A DNA stretch of 64,000 nucleotides from Cytophagales bacterium CG12_big_fil_rev_8_21_14_0_65_40_12 (GTDB lineage: Bacteria > Bacteroidota > Bacteroidia > Cytophagales > Cyclobacteriaceae): NCBI GenBank assembly GCA_002786855.1, contig PCUU01000067.1, forward strand, positions 62,001 through 126,000, in the 5' to 3' direction. The position numbers were made by a program, and so were the translations under genes. How positions within the stretch are numbered: the stretch's first letter is position 1; every line of letters starts with the position of its first letter. Positions 44,294 to 53,998 of this stretch are shown here, in pieces. Below the pieces are notes generated by a model, which was given only the letters and a program-made list of their open reading frames with translations, ran no database searches and was not told the origin of the DNA.

Positions 44294-45820
44294 ATGAGTT
44301 TGAAAATCAAAGTACCCACCGTTGGAGAGTCAATCACAGAAGTTACAATTGCCCAATGGTTTAAAAAAGAAGGTGAAATGGTAGCCATGGACGAGGTCAT
44401 TTGTGAGCTCGAATCAGACAAAGCTACCTTTGAACTGAATGCTGAGGCAGCAGGTAAATTGCACATTGTTGCAAAAGAAGGTGAGACCATTGAAATCGGT
44501 GCAGTGATTTGCGAAATCGATGCTGATGCCTCGGCCACATCTGCTGAAAAACCAGCCGAAGCCCCAAAAGCGGCAAAGGCAGAAGCGCCAAAACCAACAG
44601 GCAAAGTGAAGGAAATGATCGTTCCTACTGTTGGTGAGTCGATAACCGAAGTCACTATTTCTAATTGGTTGAAAAAAACTGGTGATTATGTGACGTTAGA
44701 CGAAATCATAGCCGAAGTAGATTCAGACAAAGCGACTTTCGAATTGCCTGCTGAAGCCTCTGGGATTTTGACCGTTGTAGCACAAGAAGGTGACACTATC
44801 GAAATTGGTGCTTTGATTTGCAAAATTGAAGTCACCGATGGCGGTGCGCCTGCTCAAGAAGCCCCAACATCAGATAATTCAAGTAAAGCTGAAAGTGCAC
44901 CATCTTCTCAAGATAAAACTTACGCTACAGGGCATGCATCTCCAGCCGCAGCAAAAATTCTCGCTGAAAAAGGAATAGACCCACAATCAGTTAAAGGAAC
45001 TGGCGTGGATGGAAGAATCACCAAGGAAGATGCCGACAGCGCACAAAAATCAGCACCTGCTCCAAAACCAGCAGAAAGCAAAAAAGAAGATTCAGCTCCA
45101 ATAACCAGCACCCCTGGTAGTCGTAATGAAAGCCGAGAACGCATGTCATCTTTGAGAAAAACAGTTGCGAAGCGATTGGTTTCCGTGAAGAATGAAACAG
45201 CCATGCTCACTACTTTCAATGAAGTGAACATGAAGCCAATCATGGACATTCGTAAGAAATACAAAGATCAGTTCAAAGAAAAGCACGAAATCGGTTTAGG
45301 TTTTATGTCATTCTTTACCAAAGCCGTAACAATGGCAGCCAAAGACTGGCCAGCGGTAAATGCTCAAATTGATGGCAATGAAATCGTTTATCATGACTTC
45401 GTAGATGTTTCCATCGCTGTTTCGGCTCCTAAAGGACTGATGGTACCGGTGATCAGAAATGCAGAAAGCATGACCTTCGATCAAATTGAAAAAGAAGTAG
45501 TAAGATTGGCGATGCGTGCTAGAGATGGAAAATTAACTATTGAGGAAATGACTGGGGGTACCTTCACCATTACTAATGGTGGAATCTTCGGTTCTATGCT
45601 TTCAACACCAATAATTAACGCTCCACAATCTGCGATCTTAGGAATGCACAACATTGTGGAAAGACCAATGGCGGTTAATGGTCAGGTTGAAATCCTTCCT
45701 ATCATGTACTTGGCGTTGTCTTACGATCATAGAATTGTCGATGGTAGAGAATCGGTTAGCTTCTTGGTTCGTGTTAAAGAATTACTCGAAGATCCAACAC
45801 GCTTATTGTTGGGATTATAA
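44294..45820 (+). CDS. sucB: Dihydrolipoyllysine-residue succinyltransferase (E2) with two lipoyl domains
   Basis: The 508-residue E2 carries two lipoyl domains (lysines Lys43 and Lys146, both in SDKATFE) separated by an Ala/Lys-rich linker, then a peripheral-subunit-binding domain ([20 protein letters not shown], ~215-250), another linker and the catalytic acyltransferase core ending with [20 protein letters not shown] (catalytic His-Asp motif). Single-lipoyl E2o proteins are about 400 residues, so the extra domain explains the length. The position 12 bases after sucA fixes it as the succinyl enzyme. Confidence 0.95.
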   Translation: MSLKIKVPTVGESITEVTIAQWFKKEGEMVAMDEVICELESDKATFELNAEAAGKLHIVAKEGETIEIGAVICEIDADASATSAEKPAEAPKAAKAEAPKPTGKVKEMIVPTVGESITEVTISNWLKKTGDYVTLDEIIAEVDSDKATFELPAEASGILTVVAQEGDTIEIGALICKIEVTDGGAPAQEAPTSDNSSKAESAPSSQDKTYATGHASPAAAKILAEKGIDPQSVKGTGVDGRITKEDADSAQKSAPAPKPAESKKEDSAPITSTPGSRNESRERMSSLRKTVAKRLVSVKNETAMLTTFNEVNMKPIMDIRKKYKDQFKEKHEIGLGFMSFFTKAVTMAAKDWPAVNAQIDGNEIVYHDFVDVSIAVSAPKGLMVPVIRNAESMTFDQIEKEVVRLAMRARDGKLTIEEMTGGTFTITNGGIFGSMLSTPIINAPQSAILGMHNIVERPMAVNGQVEILPIMYLALSYDHRIVDGRESVSFLVRVKELLEDPTRLLLGL

Positions 45821-45850
45821 ATCTAAAATCAAACATCTAAAATCGTAATT

Positions 45851-47251
45851 ATGAAGTATGATGTAACAGTGATTGGTTCAGGACCTGGAGGCTATGTGGC
45901 AGCAATACGCTGCGCACAGTTGGGCATGAAAACAGCCATCATTGAAAAATACAATACCCTTGGAGGTACTTGCTTAAATGTGGGTTGTATTCCTTCAAAA
46001 GCACTTCTAGATTCTTCGGAACATTATCATAATGCTGCCCATACTTTCAAAACTCATGGCATTGACCTTGACAATCTGAAAGTGAATCTAAAGCAGATGA
46101 TTGACCGCAAGGCTGGAGTTGTGACTGATAACGTGAATGGTATCGCCTTTTTGATGAAGAAGAACAAAATCGATGTTCATCATGGCATGGGTGCTTTCAT
46201 TGATAAGCACAACATCAAAATCACCGATAAAGAAGGTAAGACTTCACAAATCGAAACTGATAAAGTGATTATTGCTACAGGTTCTAAACCATCTTCTTTA
46301 CCATTTATTAAAATCGACAAAAAGAGGGTAATCACATCTACTGAAGCTTTAGAGATGACTGAAATTCCGAAACACATGATCGTAATTGGTGGTGGAGTAA
46401 TCGGAATGGAGCTCGGTTCTGTTTATGCTCGTTTGGGTGCCGAAGTTTCTGTAGTTGAATTTATGGACGAACTTATTCCGTCAATGGACAGCACCATGGG
46501 CAAAGAACTGAGAAAATCCCTTAAAAAGCTTGGCTTCAATTTCTACCTAGGCCATAAAGTGACTGAAGTAAAAGGCACTGCTAAAACGGTAACCGTAAAA
46601 GCTGAAAATAAGCAAGGCGAGGTGGTGGAAATCAACGGAGACTATTGTTTGGTTTCAATTGGTAGAAAACCTTACACTGAAGGCTTGGGCCTAGAAAATG
46701 TTGGTATTAAGACTGACGAAAGAGGCAGAATTCCTGTAGATGCTCATTTGAGAACAGAAGCCGATAATATCTATGCCATTGGTGACGTAATCAAAGGGGC
46801 TATGTTAGCACATAAGGCCGAAGAAGAAGGCACTTTTGTAGCTGAAACCATGGCAGGTCAAAAGCCGCACATCAATTACAACTTAATTCCTGGGGTGGTT
46901 TATACTTGGCCAGAAGTAGCTGCTGTGGGTTATACTGAAGAGCAATTGAAGGAAAAAGGAATTGCTTACAAAACTGGTTCTTTCCCTTTCAAAGCATCGG
47001 GCAGAGCAAGAGCTTCAATGGATACGGACGGGCTTGTGAAGGTGTTGGCTGATAAAAACACCGATGAAATTCTAGGCGTACATATGATTGGCCCAAGAAC
47101 TGCCGATATGATTGCAGAGGCGGTTGTTGCGATGGAATTTAGGGCCAGTGCCGAAGACATTGCAAGAATGTCGCACGCTCACCCAACCTATACCGAAGCG
47201 TTTAAAGAAGCATGTTTGGGAGCTACGGATAATCGAGCGCTACACATTTAA
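45851..47251 (+). CDS. lpd: Dihydrolipoyl dehydrogenase
   Basis: A 466-residue FAD disulfide oxidoreductase, the E3 that reoxidises lipoamide with NAD+. N-terminal FAD motif VIGSGPGGYVAAIR, redox disulfide Cys41/Cys46 (GGTCLNVGCIPSK), NAD motif VIGGGVIGMELGSVYARLG and the C-terminal active-site His in MSHAHPTYTEAFKEA are all present. It follows sucB by 30 bases. It may also serve other 2-oxoacid complexes. Confidence 0.98.
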   Translation: MKYDVTVIGSGPGGYVAAIRCAQLGMKTAIIEKYNTLGGTCLNVGCIPSKALLDSSEHYHNAAHTFKTHGIDLDNLKVNLKQMIDRKAGVVTDNVNGIAFLMKKNKIDVHHGMGAFIDKHNIKITDKEGKTSQIETDKVIIATGSKPSSLPFIKIDKKRVITSTEALEMTEIPKHMIVIGGGVIGMELGSVYARLGAEVSVVEFMDELIPSMDSTMGKELRKSLKKLGFNFYLGHKVTEVKGTAKTVTVKAENKQGEVVEINGDYCLVSIGRKPYTEGLGLENVGIKTDERGRIPVDAHLRTEADNIYAIGDVIKGAMLAHKAEEEGTFVAETMAGQKPHINYNLIPGVVYTWPEVAAVGYTEEQLKEKGIAYKTGSFPFKASGRARASMDTDGLVKVLADKNTDEILGVHMIGPRTADMIAEAVVAMEFRASAEDIARMSHAHPTYTEAFKEACLGATDNRALHI

Positions 47252-47275
47252 CAGATTTGAGACATCTAAAATCAA

Positions 47276-47303
47276 AGAAGGCCATTTAACGATGGCCTTC
47301 TTA
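47276..47303 (+). terminator. Hairpin after lpd
   Basis: AGAAGGCCAT - ttaacg - ATGGCCTTCT, a 10-bp perfect stem 24 bases after the lpd stop codon. The tail has only a short T run, so termination may be partial, or the hairpin may protect the 3' end. Confidence 0.7.
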
Positions 47304-47341
47304 ATTAACACACATAAAACACTACTGAGTAGTTATATCCT

Positions 47342-47779
47342 TCATTGGGCCATGGCCGAAACTCGCTTGTCCAGGATGATTAAAGCGGTAAGGTTGGGAT
47401 CGTTAACCGATTCTTGTAGGCACATCAATGTTTGCTTTTTATAAGATTTGAATTGAGCCACAACCACCACCTTGCCATTTGATTCAATGCCATATTCAAA
47501 GGTGAACTGGTTGCCATCGCCCCCATCAAAATTGATCAATTGGCTGTCTTCTCCCATGACTTTCAATTTGATCTGATCCTTTTTGTCTTTGTAGAATTCG
47601 TAATAAACCTTAGCCTCGCTGTTGGGAGTTGGGCCTTCGATGGCCCATTCGCCAAGTAGCGATTCTTCTAATCCATTTTGCTTCTTTTCGAAAATACCGC
47701 TGTTCGAGGTAATGCTCTGTTGACAACTTGATAAACCAATCACAAATACGATGGCGATAAATGCATATATCTTTTTCAT
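47342..47779 (-). CDS. Uncharacterised lipoprotein
   Basis: A 145-residue protein with a signal peptide and lipobox (VIGLSSCQQS, Cys19). The mature part is beta-rich (LLGEWAIEGPTPNSEAKVYYEF; FTFEYGIESNGKVVVVAQF), suggesting a small lipocalin-like barrel, but I do not recognise a named family. A similar small lipoprotein gene lies upstream on the same strand. It probably faces the periplasm from the inner or outer membrane. Confidence 0.8.
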   Translation of the reverse strand: MKKIYAFIAIVFVIGLSSCQQSITSNSGIFEKKQNGLEESLLGEWAIEGPTPNSEAKVYYEFYKDKKDQIKLKVMGEDSQLINFDGGDGNQFTFEYGIESNGKVVVVAQFKSYKKQTLMCLQESVNDPNLTALIILDKRVSAMAQ

Positions 47780-47923
47780 TTTTAGAGAGTTTTAGTTGCT
47801 GAGATTACATTCAACCAAGACCACACCAAAACAAAAAACTAGCCTGACGCACAAAAAACAAGCTTTATCCAAAATCCATAATCCCGATTTGGGAATATCT
47901 TCCTTCCATTCTATTGTACAGAA

Positions 47924-47956
47924 CAAAAAAAACTCAGCATCCACTGAGTTTTTTTG
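47924..47956. terminator. Bidirectional terminator between the two lipoprotein genes
   Basis: A-rich run, ACTCAG - catcca - CTGAGT, then T7: a hairpin 15 bases past the end of the 47971-48393 gene on the minus strand, with U-tracts in both directions. Confidence 0.85.
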
Positions 47957-47970
47957 TTGAGCAGAAATGC

Positions 47971-48393
47971 TTATTGTGCTTTTCTTGCACCTTGCAGCGG
48001 ATAGCTATCGGCACCTAACAATACCGAACCTGTCATTGCATCGCCATCAAAATTACCCGATAGCTCGGCAATCGTCCCCATCACATCGATACTTCCAGAG
48101 AAAGCCATGCCCACTACGGTAAAATCCGTCACTTGAAGCGTACCAAATTGATCCGTTTGAAGAGATGCCTCAAAAAGCCCATTCGCACCACTCACCAACA
48201 TTACCCCGAAACTATCTCCATTTGGAGTAGCCACAGTATACTCCCACGAACCAGTCGGGTCGTAGGGTTTTACTTTTTCCTTTTTGCCCGTTTTGGCCTC
48301 ACCAGTGGCATTAGTGCTTGCGGCACAACCCGACAAGAATCCAATTAAAAGAACACTTGCTGAAAGCATTAAAAATCTACAGAACTTCATCAT
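47971..48393 (-). CDS. Uncharacterised small lipoprotein
   Basis: A 140-residue protein with signal peptide and lipobox (LIGFLSGCAAS), a Lys/Gly-rich linker and a beta-rich body (YDPTGSWEYTVATPNGDSFG; ITEL-like strands; GNFDGDAMTGSVLLGADSYP) resembling the short secreted Bacteroidota proteins that start with GxWxYxVxTPxG. Function unknown. It has its own terminator and diverges from carB. Confidence 0.8.
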   Translation of the reverse strand: MMKFCRFLMLSASVLLIGFLSGCAASTNATGEAKTGKKEKVKPYDPTGSWEYTVATPNGDSFGVMLVSGANGLFEASLQTDQFGTLQVTDFTVVGMAFSGSIDVMGTIAELSGNFDGDAMTGSVLLGADSYPLQGARKAQ

Positions 48394-48512
48394 TGCTATT
48401 TATTTGTTAAAAAAGGTCAGGATGAATTTAACTTCTTTTTCTAATTCTTTTGCCATCTAGGGCAATTAGAAATTTTGAATTTTGACAAAAAGCCTAAAAG
48501 ACCAATCAAGGT

Positions 48513-48542
48513 TTTGATTGTAAGCTTTTCGACATAACTTTG
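48513..48542 (+). promoter_or_regulatory. Promoter of carB (TTTG-N18-TAACTTTG)
   Basis: Exact -33 box TTTG (48513-48516) and exact -7 box TAACTTTG (48535-48542) with 18-base spacing, 42 bases before the start codon. Confidence 0.7.
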
Positions 48543-48583
48543 TGCCAATTTGTTCCCCAGTCAACCACTCGTTCTTATAAAAA

Positions 48584-51397
48584 ATGCCTAAAAACAATAG
48601 TATCAAATCAATCCTAATTATCGGAAGTGGACCTATCATCATTGGACAAGCCTGTGAATTCGACTATTCTGGCACTCAAGCGTCCAAATCACTTAGAGAA
48701 GAAGGAATTGAAGTTACCTTAATCAATTCAAACCCAGCGACCATCATGACCGACCCCGTTACGGCAGATAATATTTATCTGAAACCGTTAACAAAAAAGT
48801 CGATCATAGAAATTTTAGAAAAACATAAAATCGATGCCGTACTGCCTACCATGGGTGGTCAAACTGCTTTGAACTTGGCCATTGATTGCGATAAAGCTGG
48901 AATTTGGAAAAAATATGGTGTTGAAATAATTGGTGTTGATATTAAGGCCATTGAAACTACTGAAGATCGCGAGAAATTCAGGTTGAAAATGCAAGAAATT
49001 GGAGTGAACGTTTGTAAAGGTGAAACGGCCACTTCTTTCTTAAAAGGAAAAGAAATCGCGCAAGAAATTGGATTCCCACTTGTTATCAGACCTTCCTATA
49101 CACTAGGTGGCTATGGTGGTGGATTTGTAAATAACGCTGAAGAATTTGATGTTGCCTTAACTCACGGACTTAATGCTTCACCTATCCACGAAGTACTAGT
49201 AGAGCAATCCATTTTGGGTTGGAAAGAATACGAGCTAGAGCTCTTAAGAGATAATGTCGGTAATGTAATTATCATCTGTTCTATCGAAAACTTCGATCCA
49301 ATGGGTGTGCATACTGGTGATTCGATCACCGTTGCTCCTGCTCAAACCCTGCCTGATACTACTTATCAAGCAATGCGCGACTTGGCCATTAGAATGATGA
49401 ACGCCATTGGCCAGTTTGCTGGTGGATGTAATGTTCAGTTCGCAGTAAATCCAGAAGATGACACCATTGTCGGAATTGAGATCAATCCGAGGGTTTCTCG
49501 TTCTTCAGCCCTGGCTTCGAAAGCAACGGGGTATCCAATCGCAAAAATTGCAGCTAAGCTTGCAATCGGTTATAACCTCGATGAACTTAAAAATCAAATC
49601 ACTAAAACTACTTCGGCATTTTTCGAACCTGCCCTAGATTATGTGATTGTAAAAATTCCGCGTTGGAATTTCGATAAATTCAAAGGATCTGACAGACGTT
49701 TGGGCTTACAAATGAAATCTGTTGGCGAAGCCATGGGGATTGGAAGAAACTTCCAAGAAGCATTGCAAAAAGCTTGTCAGTCGCTTGAAATCAAAAGAAA
49801 TGGACTTGGTGCCGATGGCAAAGAATTAAAGGATCAAGCTGCTTTACTTTACAGCTTAGAGAATCCAGGATGGAATAGATTATTCCACATTTACGATGCT
49901 TTCAAACTCGGCATACCTTTCAAAACCATTCAAAAGAAGACTAAAATTGATAAGTGGTTCCTTCAGCAAATTGAAGAACTGATTCAGTTGGAAGGTGAAA
50001 TTGAACAATTTACTTTAGAAACCTTACCAAGCGAAATCTTAAGAACTGCCAAAGAAAAAGGCTACGCTGATCGTCAGATTGCTCATTTGCTAAAATGTCT
50101 TGAAAGTGAAGTCTTCAAAAAGAGACATGAGTTGGGCATTAAAAGAGTGTATAAACTAGTAGATACTTGTGCTGCAGAATTTGAAGCACAAACGCCTTAC
50201 TATTACTCTTCTTTCGATCATGAAAATGAGTCGATTAGCAGCGATAAGAAAAAAGTGATCATTCTAGGTTCAGGCCCTAACCGAATTGGACAAGGAATTG
50301 AATTTGATTATTCATGTGTGCATGGTTTGATTGCAGCAAAAGAATGCGGCTACGAAACCATCATGATCAACTGTAATCCTGAAACAGTTTCAACAGATTT
50401 CGATGTAGCGGATAAGCTTTACTTTGAGCCTGTTTTCTGGGAACATATTTACGACATCATTCTCCACGAAAAGCCTGAAGGAGTAATCGTTCAGCTTGGT
50501 GGACAAACTGCCCTTAAATTAGCTGAAAAACTTGATCGCTATGGCATCAAGATCATCGGAACAAGTTATGAAGCACTCGATTTGGCAGAAGACAGAGGTC
50601 GATTCTCTGAGTTGCTAGCCGAAAACAACATTCCTTACCCTCAATTCGGGGTAATCGAAGATGCTGACGAGGCCATCGAACTTTCCAAAAAACTAGGTTA
50701 TCCTCTCTTGGTTCGTCCGTCTTATGTACTCGGTGGACAAGGGATGAAAATCGTAATCAACGAGCAAGAACTTGAAGAGCATGTGGTCAATATATTGAAA
50801 GATATTCCTGGCAATAGAGTTTTGCTGGATCACTTCTTAGAAGGTGCGATTGAAGCCGAAGCGGATGCAATTTGCGATGGTGAAGAAGTGTACATTATCG
50901 GAATTATGGAGCATATTGAACCTGCCGGAATTCACTCTGGAGATTCATACGCAGTGCTTCCTCCTTACAGTTTGGGCGACTTCGTAATGCAGCAAATTGA
51001 AACCTACACCAAGAAGATTGCTTTGGCTTTGAGAACCGTTGGCTTGATCAATATTCAGTTCGCAATTAAAAATGATAAAGTTTATATCATAGAAGCGAAC
51101 CCAAGGGCATCCAGAACCGTTCCGTTCATAGGTAAAGCCTACCAAGAGCCTTATGTAAAATATGCCACTATGGTAATGTTGGGCGAGAAAAAGGTAAAAG
51201 ACTTTGATTTTAAACCAGTTAAGAAAGGTTATGCCATCAAAGAACCTGTTTTCTCTTTCCATAAATTCCCGAATGTGAACAAGGAACTTGGGCCAGAAAT
51301 GAAATCTACTGGTGAGGCCATTTACTTTATAGATGATTTAATGGATGATTATTTCTTAGACATCTACTCAAAAAGGAATTTGTACCTAAGCAGGTAA
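48584..51397 (+). CDS. carB: Carbamoyl-phosphate synthase large subunit, lacking regulatory domain
   Basis: The 937-residue enzyme makes carbamoyl phosphate from glutamine-derived ammonia, bicarbonate and ATP for arginine and pyrimidines. Two homologous ATP-grasp halves are seen: [22 protein letters not shown] at the start and [21 protein letters not shown] near residue 560, with matching [12 protein letters not shown] and [11 protein letters not shown] loops. It ends at DLYSKRNL-like residues without the ~130-residue MGS-like allosteric domain of E. coli CarB (1073); this shorter form is usual in Bacteroidota. The small subunit gene carA is not adjacent. Confidence 0.97.
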   Translation: MPKNNSIKSILIIGSGPIIIGQACEFDYSGTQASKSLREEGIEVTLINSNPATIMTDPVTADNIYLKPLTKKSIIEILEKHKIDAVLPTMGGQTALNLAIDCDKAGIWKKYGVEIIGVDIKAIETTEDREKFRLKMQEIGVNVCKGETATSFLKGKEIAQEIGFPLVIRPSYTLGGYGGGFVNNAEEFDVALTHGLNASPIHEVLVEQSILGWKEYELELLRDNVGNVIIICSIENFDPMGVHTGDSITVAPAQTLPDTTYQAMRDLAIRMMNAIGQFAGGCNVQFAVNPEDDTIVGIEINPRVSRSSALASKATGYPIAKIAAKLAIGYNLDELKNQITKTTSAFFEPALDYVIVKIPRWNFDKFKGSDRRLGLQMKSVGEAMGIGRNFQEALQKACQSLEIKRNGLGADGKELKDQAALLYSLENPGWNRLFHIYDAFKLGIPFKTIQKKTKIDKWFLQQIEELIQLEGEIEQFTLETLPSEILRTAKEKGYADRQIAHLLKCLESEVFKKRHELGIKRVYKLVDTCAAEFEAQTPYYYSSFDHENESISSDKKKVIILGSGPNRIGQGIEFDYSCVHGLIAAKECGYETIMINCNPETVSTDFDVADKLYFEPVFWEHIYDIILHEKPEGVIVQLGGQTALKLAEKLDRYGIKIIGTSYEALDLAEDRGRFSELLAENNIPYPQFGVIEDADEAIELSKKLGYPLLVRPSYVLGGQGMKIVINEQELEEHVVNILKDIPGNRVLLDHFLEGAIEAEADAICDGEEVYIIGIMEHIEPAGIHSGDSYAVLPPYSLGDFVMQQIETYTKKIALALRTVGLINIQFAIKNDKVYIIEANPRASRTVPFIGKAYQEPYVKYATMVMLGEKKVKDFDFKPVKKGYAIKEPVFSFHKFPNVNKELGPEMKSTGEAIYFIDDLMDDYFLDIYSKRNLYLSR

Positions 51398-51398
51398 T

Positions 51399-51647
51399 AT
51401 GGGAGCATTATTAAAATTTGTATTATATTTTTTTGTCATCAGCTGGATCATCAGAAGCGTGATGAGGTTTTTTATGGGAGGATTATTTGGCACAAGCCAA
51501 CAGAGAACTACCCAAGGCAACCAATACCAGGCACCACCCAAAAATGATGGACGAATAAAAGTTGATTATGCCCCAGAAAATAAAAAAGGCAAAAGCTCCG
51601 ATAATTTTAAAGGAGGAGAATATATAGACTACGAAGAGGTGAAGTAA
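51399..51647 (+). CDS. DUF4834 family small membrane protein
   Basis: An 82-residue protein with one N-terminal membrane helix (LLKFVLYFFVISWIIRSVMR), then a polar tail containing QYQAPPKNDGRIKVDY and ending KGGEYIDYEEVK. This matches the Bacteroidota DUF4834 pattern; function unknown. It starts one base after the carB stop codon and the stem of its terminator overlaps its own stop codon. Confidence 0.88.
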   Translation: MGALLKFVLYFFVISWIIRSVMRFFMGGLFGTSQQRTTQGNQYQAPPKNDGRIKVDYAPENKKGKSSDNFKGGEYIDYEEVK

Positions 51648-51667
51648 TTCACCTCTCTTTTTTTTGC
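51635..51667 (+). terminator. Terminator overlapping the DUF4834 stop codon
   Basis: AGAGGTGAA - gtaa - TTCACCTCT, a 9-bp perfect stem with a GNRA-type loop that contains the TAA stop (51645-51647), followed by a run of T. Confidence 0.92.
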
Positions 51668-51671
51668 TTAG

Positions 51672-51750
51672 ACACCACTCACCACTAGTCTTGGCGTCTC
51701 GCTGAGACTATATTTACTGAGCTTTGTCACTACCACTTTAGTTGCTGAAA
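51672..51750 (-). repeat. Diverged inverted copy of the intergenic repeat found at the right end
   Basis: Read on the minus strand the blocks TTTCAGCAACTAAAGTG, GTCTCAGCGAGACG and TAGTGGTGAG occur in the same order as TTTCAGTAAACTAAGTG, GTCTCTACGAGATG and TAGTGATGG in the copies near 63.7 kb. The alignment was made by eye and the copy is shorter. Confidence 0.45.
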
Positions 51751-51781
51751 AATAATACTGATCTTGAAATAAAAAACAACA

Positions 51782-52108
51782 ATGATGAGTCTTGAAAATT
51801 TAGCTCTTTTATGTTTGGCTGTAGGGTTAACTAAGATTGGAATTCGATTTTATGACCTACTTACCAAAAAGCTAGCTTGGGAGTTGCAAGTTCCACAGAG
51901 CATTTTCTTAGGCAAGAAATTGATTATCCTCTATATAAAATTGCTAATAAGTACATTTCCGATTTTCTCATTCAAAATTACGAATCGATCATTGCGATGG
52001 ATTCATAATATATGCGTAGTCTTAATTTATGTTCTTGCTCTTTTGGTAAATCAGAGACTTCATCATGACTTAGCTCTCAAAGAAGAGTTCGGCAATACCT
52101 TGTTCTAA
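51782..52108 (+). CDS. Small hypothetical membrane protein
   Basis: A 108-residue frame with a hydrophobic N-terminal stretch (LENLALLCLAVGLTKIGIRF), a second (LIILYIKLLISTFPIF) and a third (ICVVLIYVLALLVNQ), so three membrane helices are likely. I do not recognise the family. Two Met codons start the frame. It stands alone between DUF4834 and the convergent CPBP protease gene; gene status is moderately supported by the clean hydrophobic pattern. Confidence 0.55.
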   Translation: MMSLENLALLCLAVGLTKIGIRFYDLLTKKLAWELQVPQSIFLGKKLIILYIKLLISTFPIFSFKITNRSLRWIHNICVVLIYVLALLVNQRLHHDLALKEEFGNTLF

Positions 52109-52120
52109 CTCATGACTCCC

Positions 52121-52810
52121 TTAACTCAAAGAGTATTCCTTGTACCAGTATTTAACAAATAACCATGTAACCAAAGGTGGTACAAATACGGAAATTACCA
52201 GACCTAAAATCATTATTATTCCTTCCGGTTCTACCCCTCCTGATGCAACCAATGCGATTTCTCCCAATGGCCCATTAGAAAACAGTCCATTGGAGATCAC
52301 GTTCCAACCTAGATGTAGACCAAAAGGAAGCATAATCGACTTTGTTTTAGCAAAAGCATAAGCCCAAACGAAACCCATTAGGCCTGTCAATAGCAACACG
52401 TAAATCATCGGGAAAAGGCTACCGATTACGCCAAACGAAAACCAGTGATAAATGCCAAAAGCAACAGCCGAAATAAGCACTGCTTTTTTATGACCTAGTT
52501 TTTTAATAAGAATGTAAAGTATTGCGCCTCTGTAAATCAGCTCTTCGGTGAAGACCGATTTAAGATCATACCAAACTGAACTCAATAATCGCTCAATATT
52601 AAATTGGTCACTTAACAGCCATGTTTCGGCTTTTAAAGCGGACAACGCAAGCGTAACCGCAAGACAGAGGAAAGAAGAAATTAAGAAACCTAATCCGAAT
52701 TGCTTTAAACGCAACAAGAGCGGTGTAAAACCAAGGGCCAGCAAGCTTTCCTTTTCAATAAAAAAGAGAAGCGCCCAAGAAAGAGCTAAGAAGATGAGAA
52801 TACCAATCAC
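52121..52810 (-). CDS. CPBP family intramembrane glutamic metalloprotease
   Basis: A 229-residue membrane protein with the Abi/CPBP motifs: EELIYR (Glu89, Glu90, Arg94), FGIYHWFSFG (His122) and FGLHLGWNV (His166, Asn170). Relatives include Rce1 CAAX proteases and bacteriocin-immunity proteins. The annotated start is GTG at 52810, which shortens the first helix; an upstream ATG (52838) is in another frame and would join if one T of the T6 run near 52814-52819 were absent. It lies downstream of the KAS III terminator, as a separate minus-strand unit. Confidence 0.85.
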   Translation of the reverse strand: MIGILIFLALSWALLFFIEKESLLALGFTPLLLRLKQFGLGFLISSFLCLAVTLALSALKAETWLLSDQFNIERLLSSVWYDLKSVFTEELIYRGAILYILIKKLGHKKAVLISAVAFGIYHWFSFGVIGSLFPMIYVLLLTGLMGFVWAYAFAKTKSIMLPFGLHLGWNVISNGLFSNGPLGEIALVASGGVEPEGIIMILGLVISVFVPPLVTWLFVKYWYKEYSLS

Positions 52811-52851
52811 TGCAAAAAATAGAAATACAAGTGTAAATCATTCTGGTTTGA

Positions 52852-52880
52852 ATAAAAAATGGGTTCATTTCTGAACCCAT
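52852..52880 (-). terminator. Terminator of the TetR-KAS III operon
   Basis: Minus strand: ATGGGTTCA - gaaa - TGAACCCAT then T6. A 9-bp perfect stem with a GNRA tetraloop, 29 bases after the KAS III-like stop codon. Confidence 0.92.
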
Positions 52881-52908
52881 TAGATCAATTTCTAAAGTAG
52901 AAGAAGAT

Positions 52909-53988
52909 TTAAGGCATCTGATACACCATAGCATTGATATGCATGCCAGCACCTACAGAAGCAAAAACTAAGCGATCACCAGATTTTACTTCATGGCCCT
53001 CAATTTTTCCTCTTAATATCAAATCCAGCATGGTTGGAATCGTAGCTACTGAGCTATTGCCCAAGTCTTGGATGGTCATTGGCATAAGATGATGAACGTT
53101 CGGTGCCTGACCGTACAGCTTGTAGAGTTTCAATAAAATAGCTTCATCCATTTTCTCATTGGCTTGATGAATCAAAATTTTATCAATATCAGCAAGGTCT
53201 AAATTGGCCTTTTCGATGGCCGTTTTTATGGCTTCGGCTACATTTACCAAGGCGTATTCATAAATCTTACGCCCTTTCATCTTGATGAATTTGTTGCCGT
53301 TAGTGCTCAATTCTGGTTTGAACGAAGGCCCCATGGCCAAATAATGCAGTTCAACCGAAGCATCTGTTCTTGAAGCTTGACTCAAAAAGCCACCTGTACT
53401 TTCTTCAACGCCTTGAAAAATCACAGCGCCTGCACCATCTGAGAAAATCATCGCGTCACGGTCATGATGATCTACTATTTTACTGAGCGTTTCTGCGCCA
53501 ATTACCATCACAGCTTTGGCATCACCACAACGAATCATTTGAGTGGCTTGGATTGCGCCTTGCACCCATCCTGGACAGCCAAAAATAATATCGTAGCAGG
53601 ACGTTGACGGATTTTCTATTTCCAGCTGGTGCTTTACTTTGGCAGCCAAGCTTGGCATCATATCGATTCTATTTGAATCATCATCTAAATCCCCAAAGTT
53701 GTGGGCGAAAATAATGTAATCAAGATCTTCCTTATTTACAGTGCTATTGGCCAATGCATGCTTGGCCGCAATTGAGGCCAAATCCGAACAAAACTGTCCC
53801 TTATTGGCATACCTGCGTTCTTTTATTCCGGTAATCTTTTCAAATTTAGAGATGATATCTTGATTATCGTTTGTAAAACGCTCTCCATTTTCTTGATAAA
53901 ATTCATTCCCTAGAAAGTCTTCGTTTTTGACCACATTATCGGGAATACAGCTTCCAACCCCATTGATTATCACTTTTAGCTCGCTCAT
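52909..53988 (-). CDS. 3-oxoacyl-ACP synthase III-like (KAS III/FabH family) enzyme
   Basis: Start ATG 53988 gives 359 residues. The thiolase-fold catalytic triad is complete: Cys138 (DIIFGCPGWVQGA), His274 (ILIHQANEKM) and Asn311 (QDLGNSSVATIP), as is GDRLVFASVGAGMHI at the end. It is ~40 residues longer than E. coli FabH and lacks the AACAGF wording, so it is a FabH-like condensing enzyme rather than surely the housekeeping FabH. It is cotranscribed with a TetR regulator 10 bases upstream that has a perfect operator, which points to a regulated role in fatty-acid or secondary lipid synthesis. Confidence 0.9.
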   Translation of the reverse strand: MSELKVIINGVGSCIPDNVVKNEDFLGNEFYQENGERFTNDNQDIISKFEKITGIKERRYANKGQFCSDLASIAAKHALANSTVNKEDLDYIIFAHNFGDLDDDSNRIDMMPSLAAKVKHQLEIENPSTSCYDIIFGCPGWVQGAIQATQMIRCGDAKAVMVIGAETLSKIVDHHDRDAMIFSDGAGAVIFQGVEESTGGFLSQASRTDASVELHYLAMGPSFKPELSTNGNKFIKMKGRKIYEYALVNVAEAIKTAIEKANLDLADIDKILIHQANEKMDEAILLKLYKLYGQAPNVHHLMPMTIQDLGNSSVATIPTMLDLILRGKIEGHEVKSGDRLVFASVGAGMHINAMVYQMP

Positions 53989-53998
53989 ATTTTCTTGC

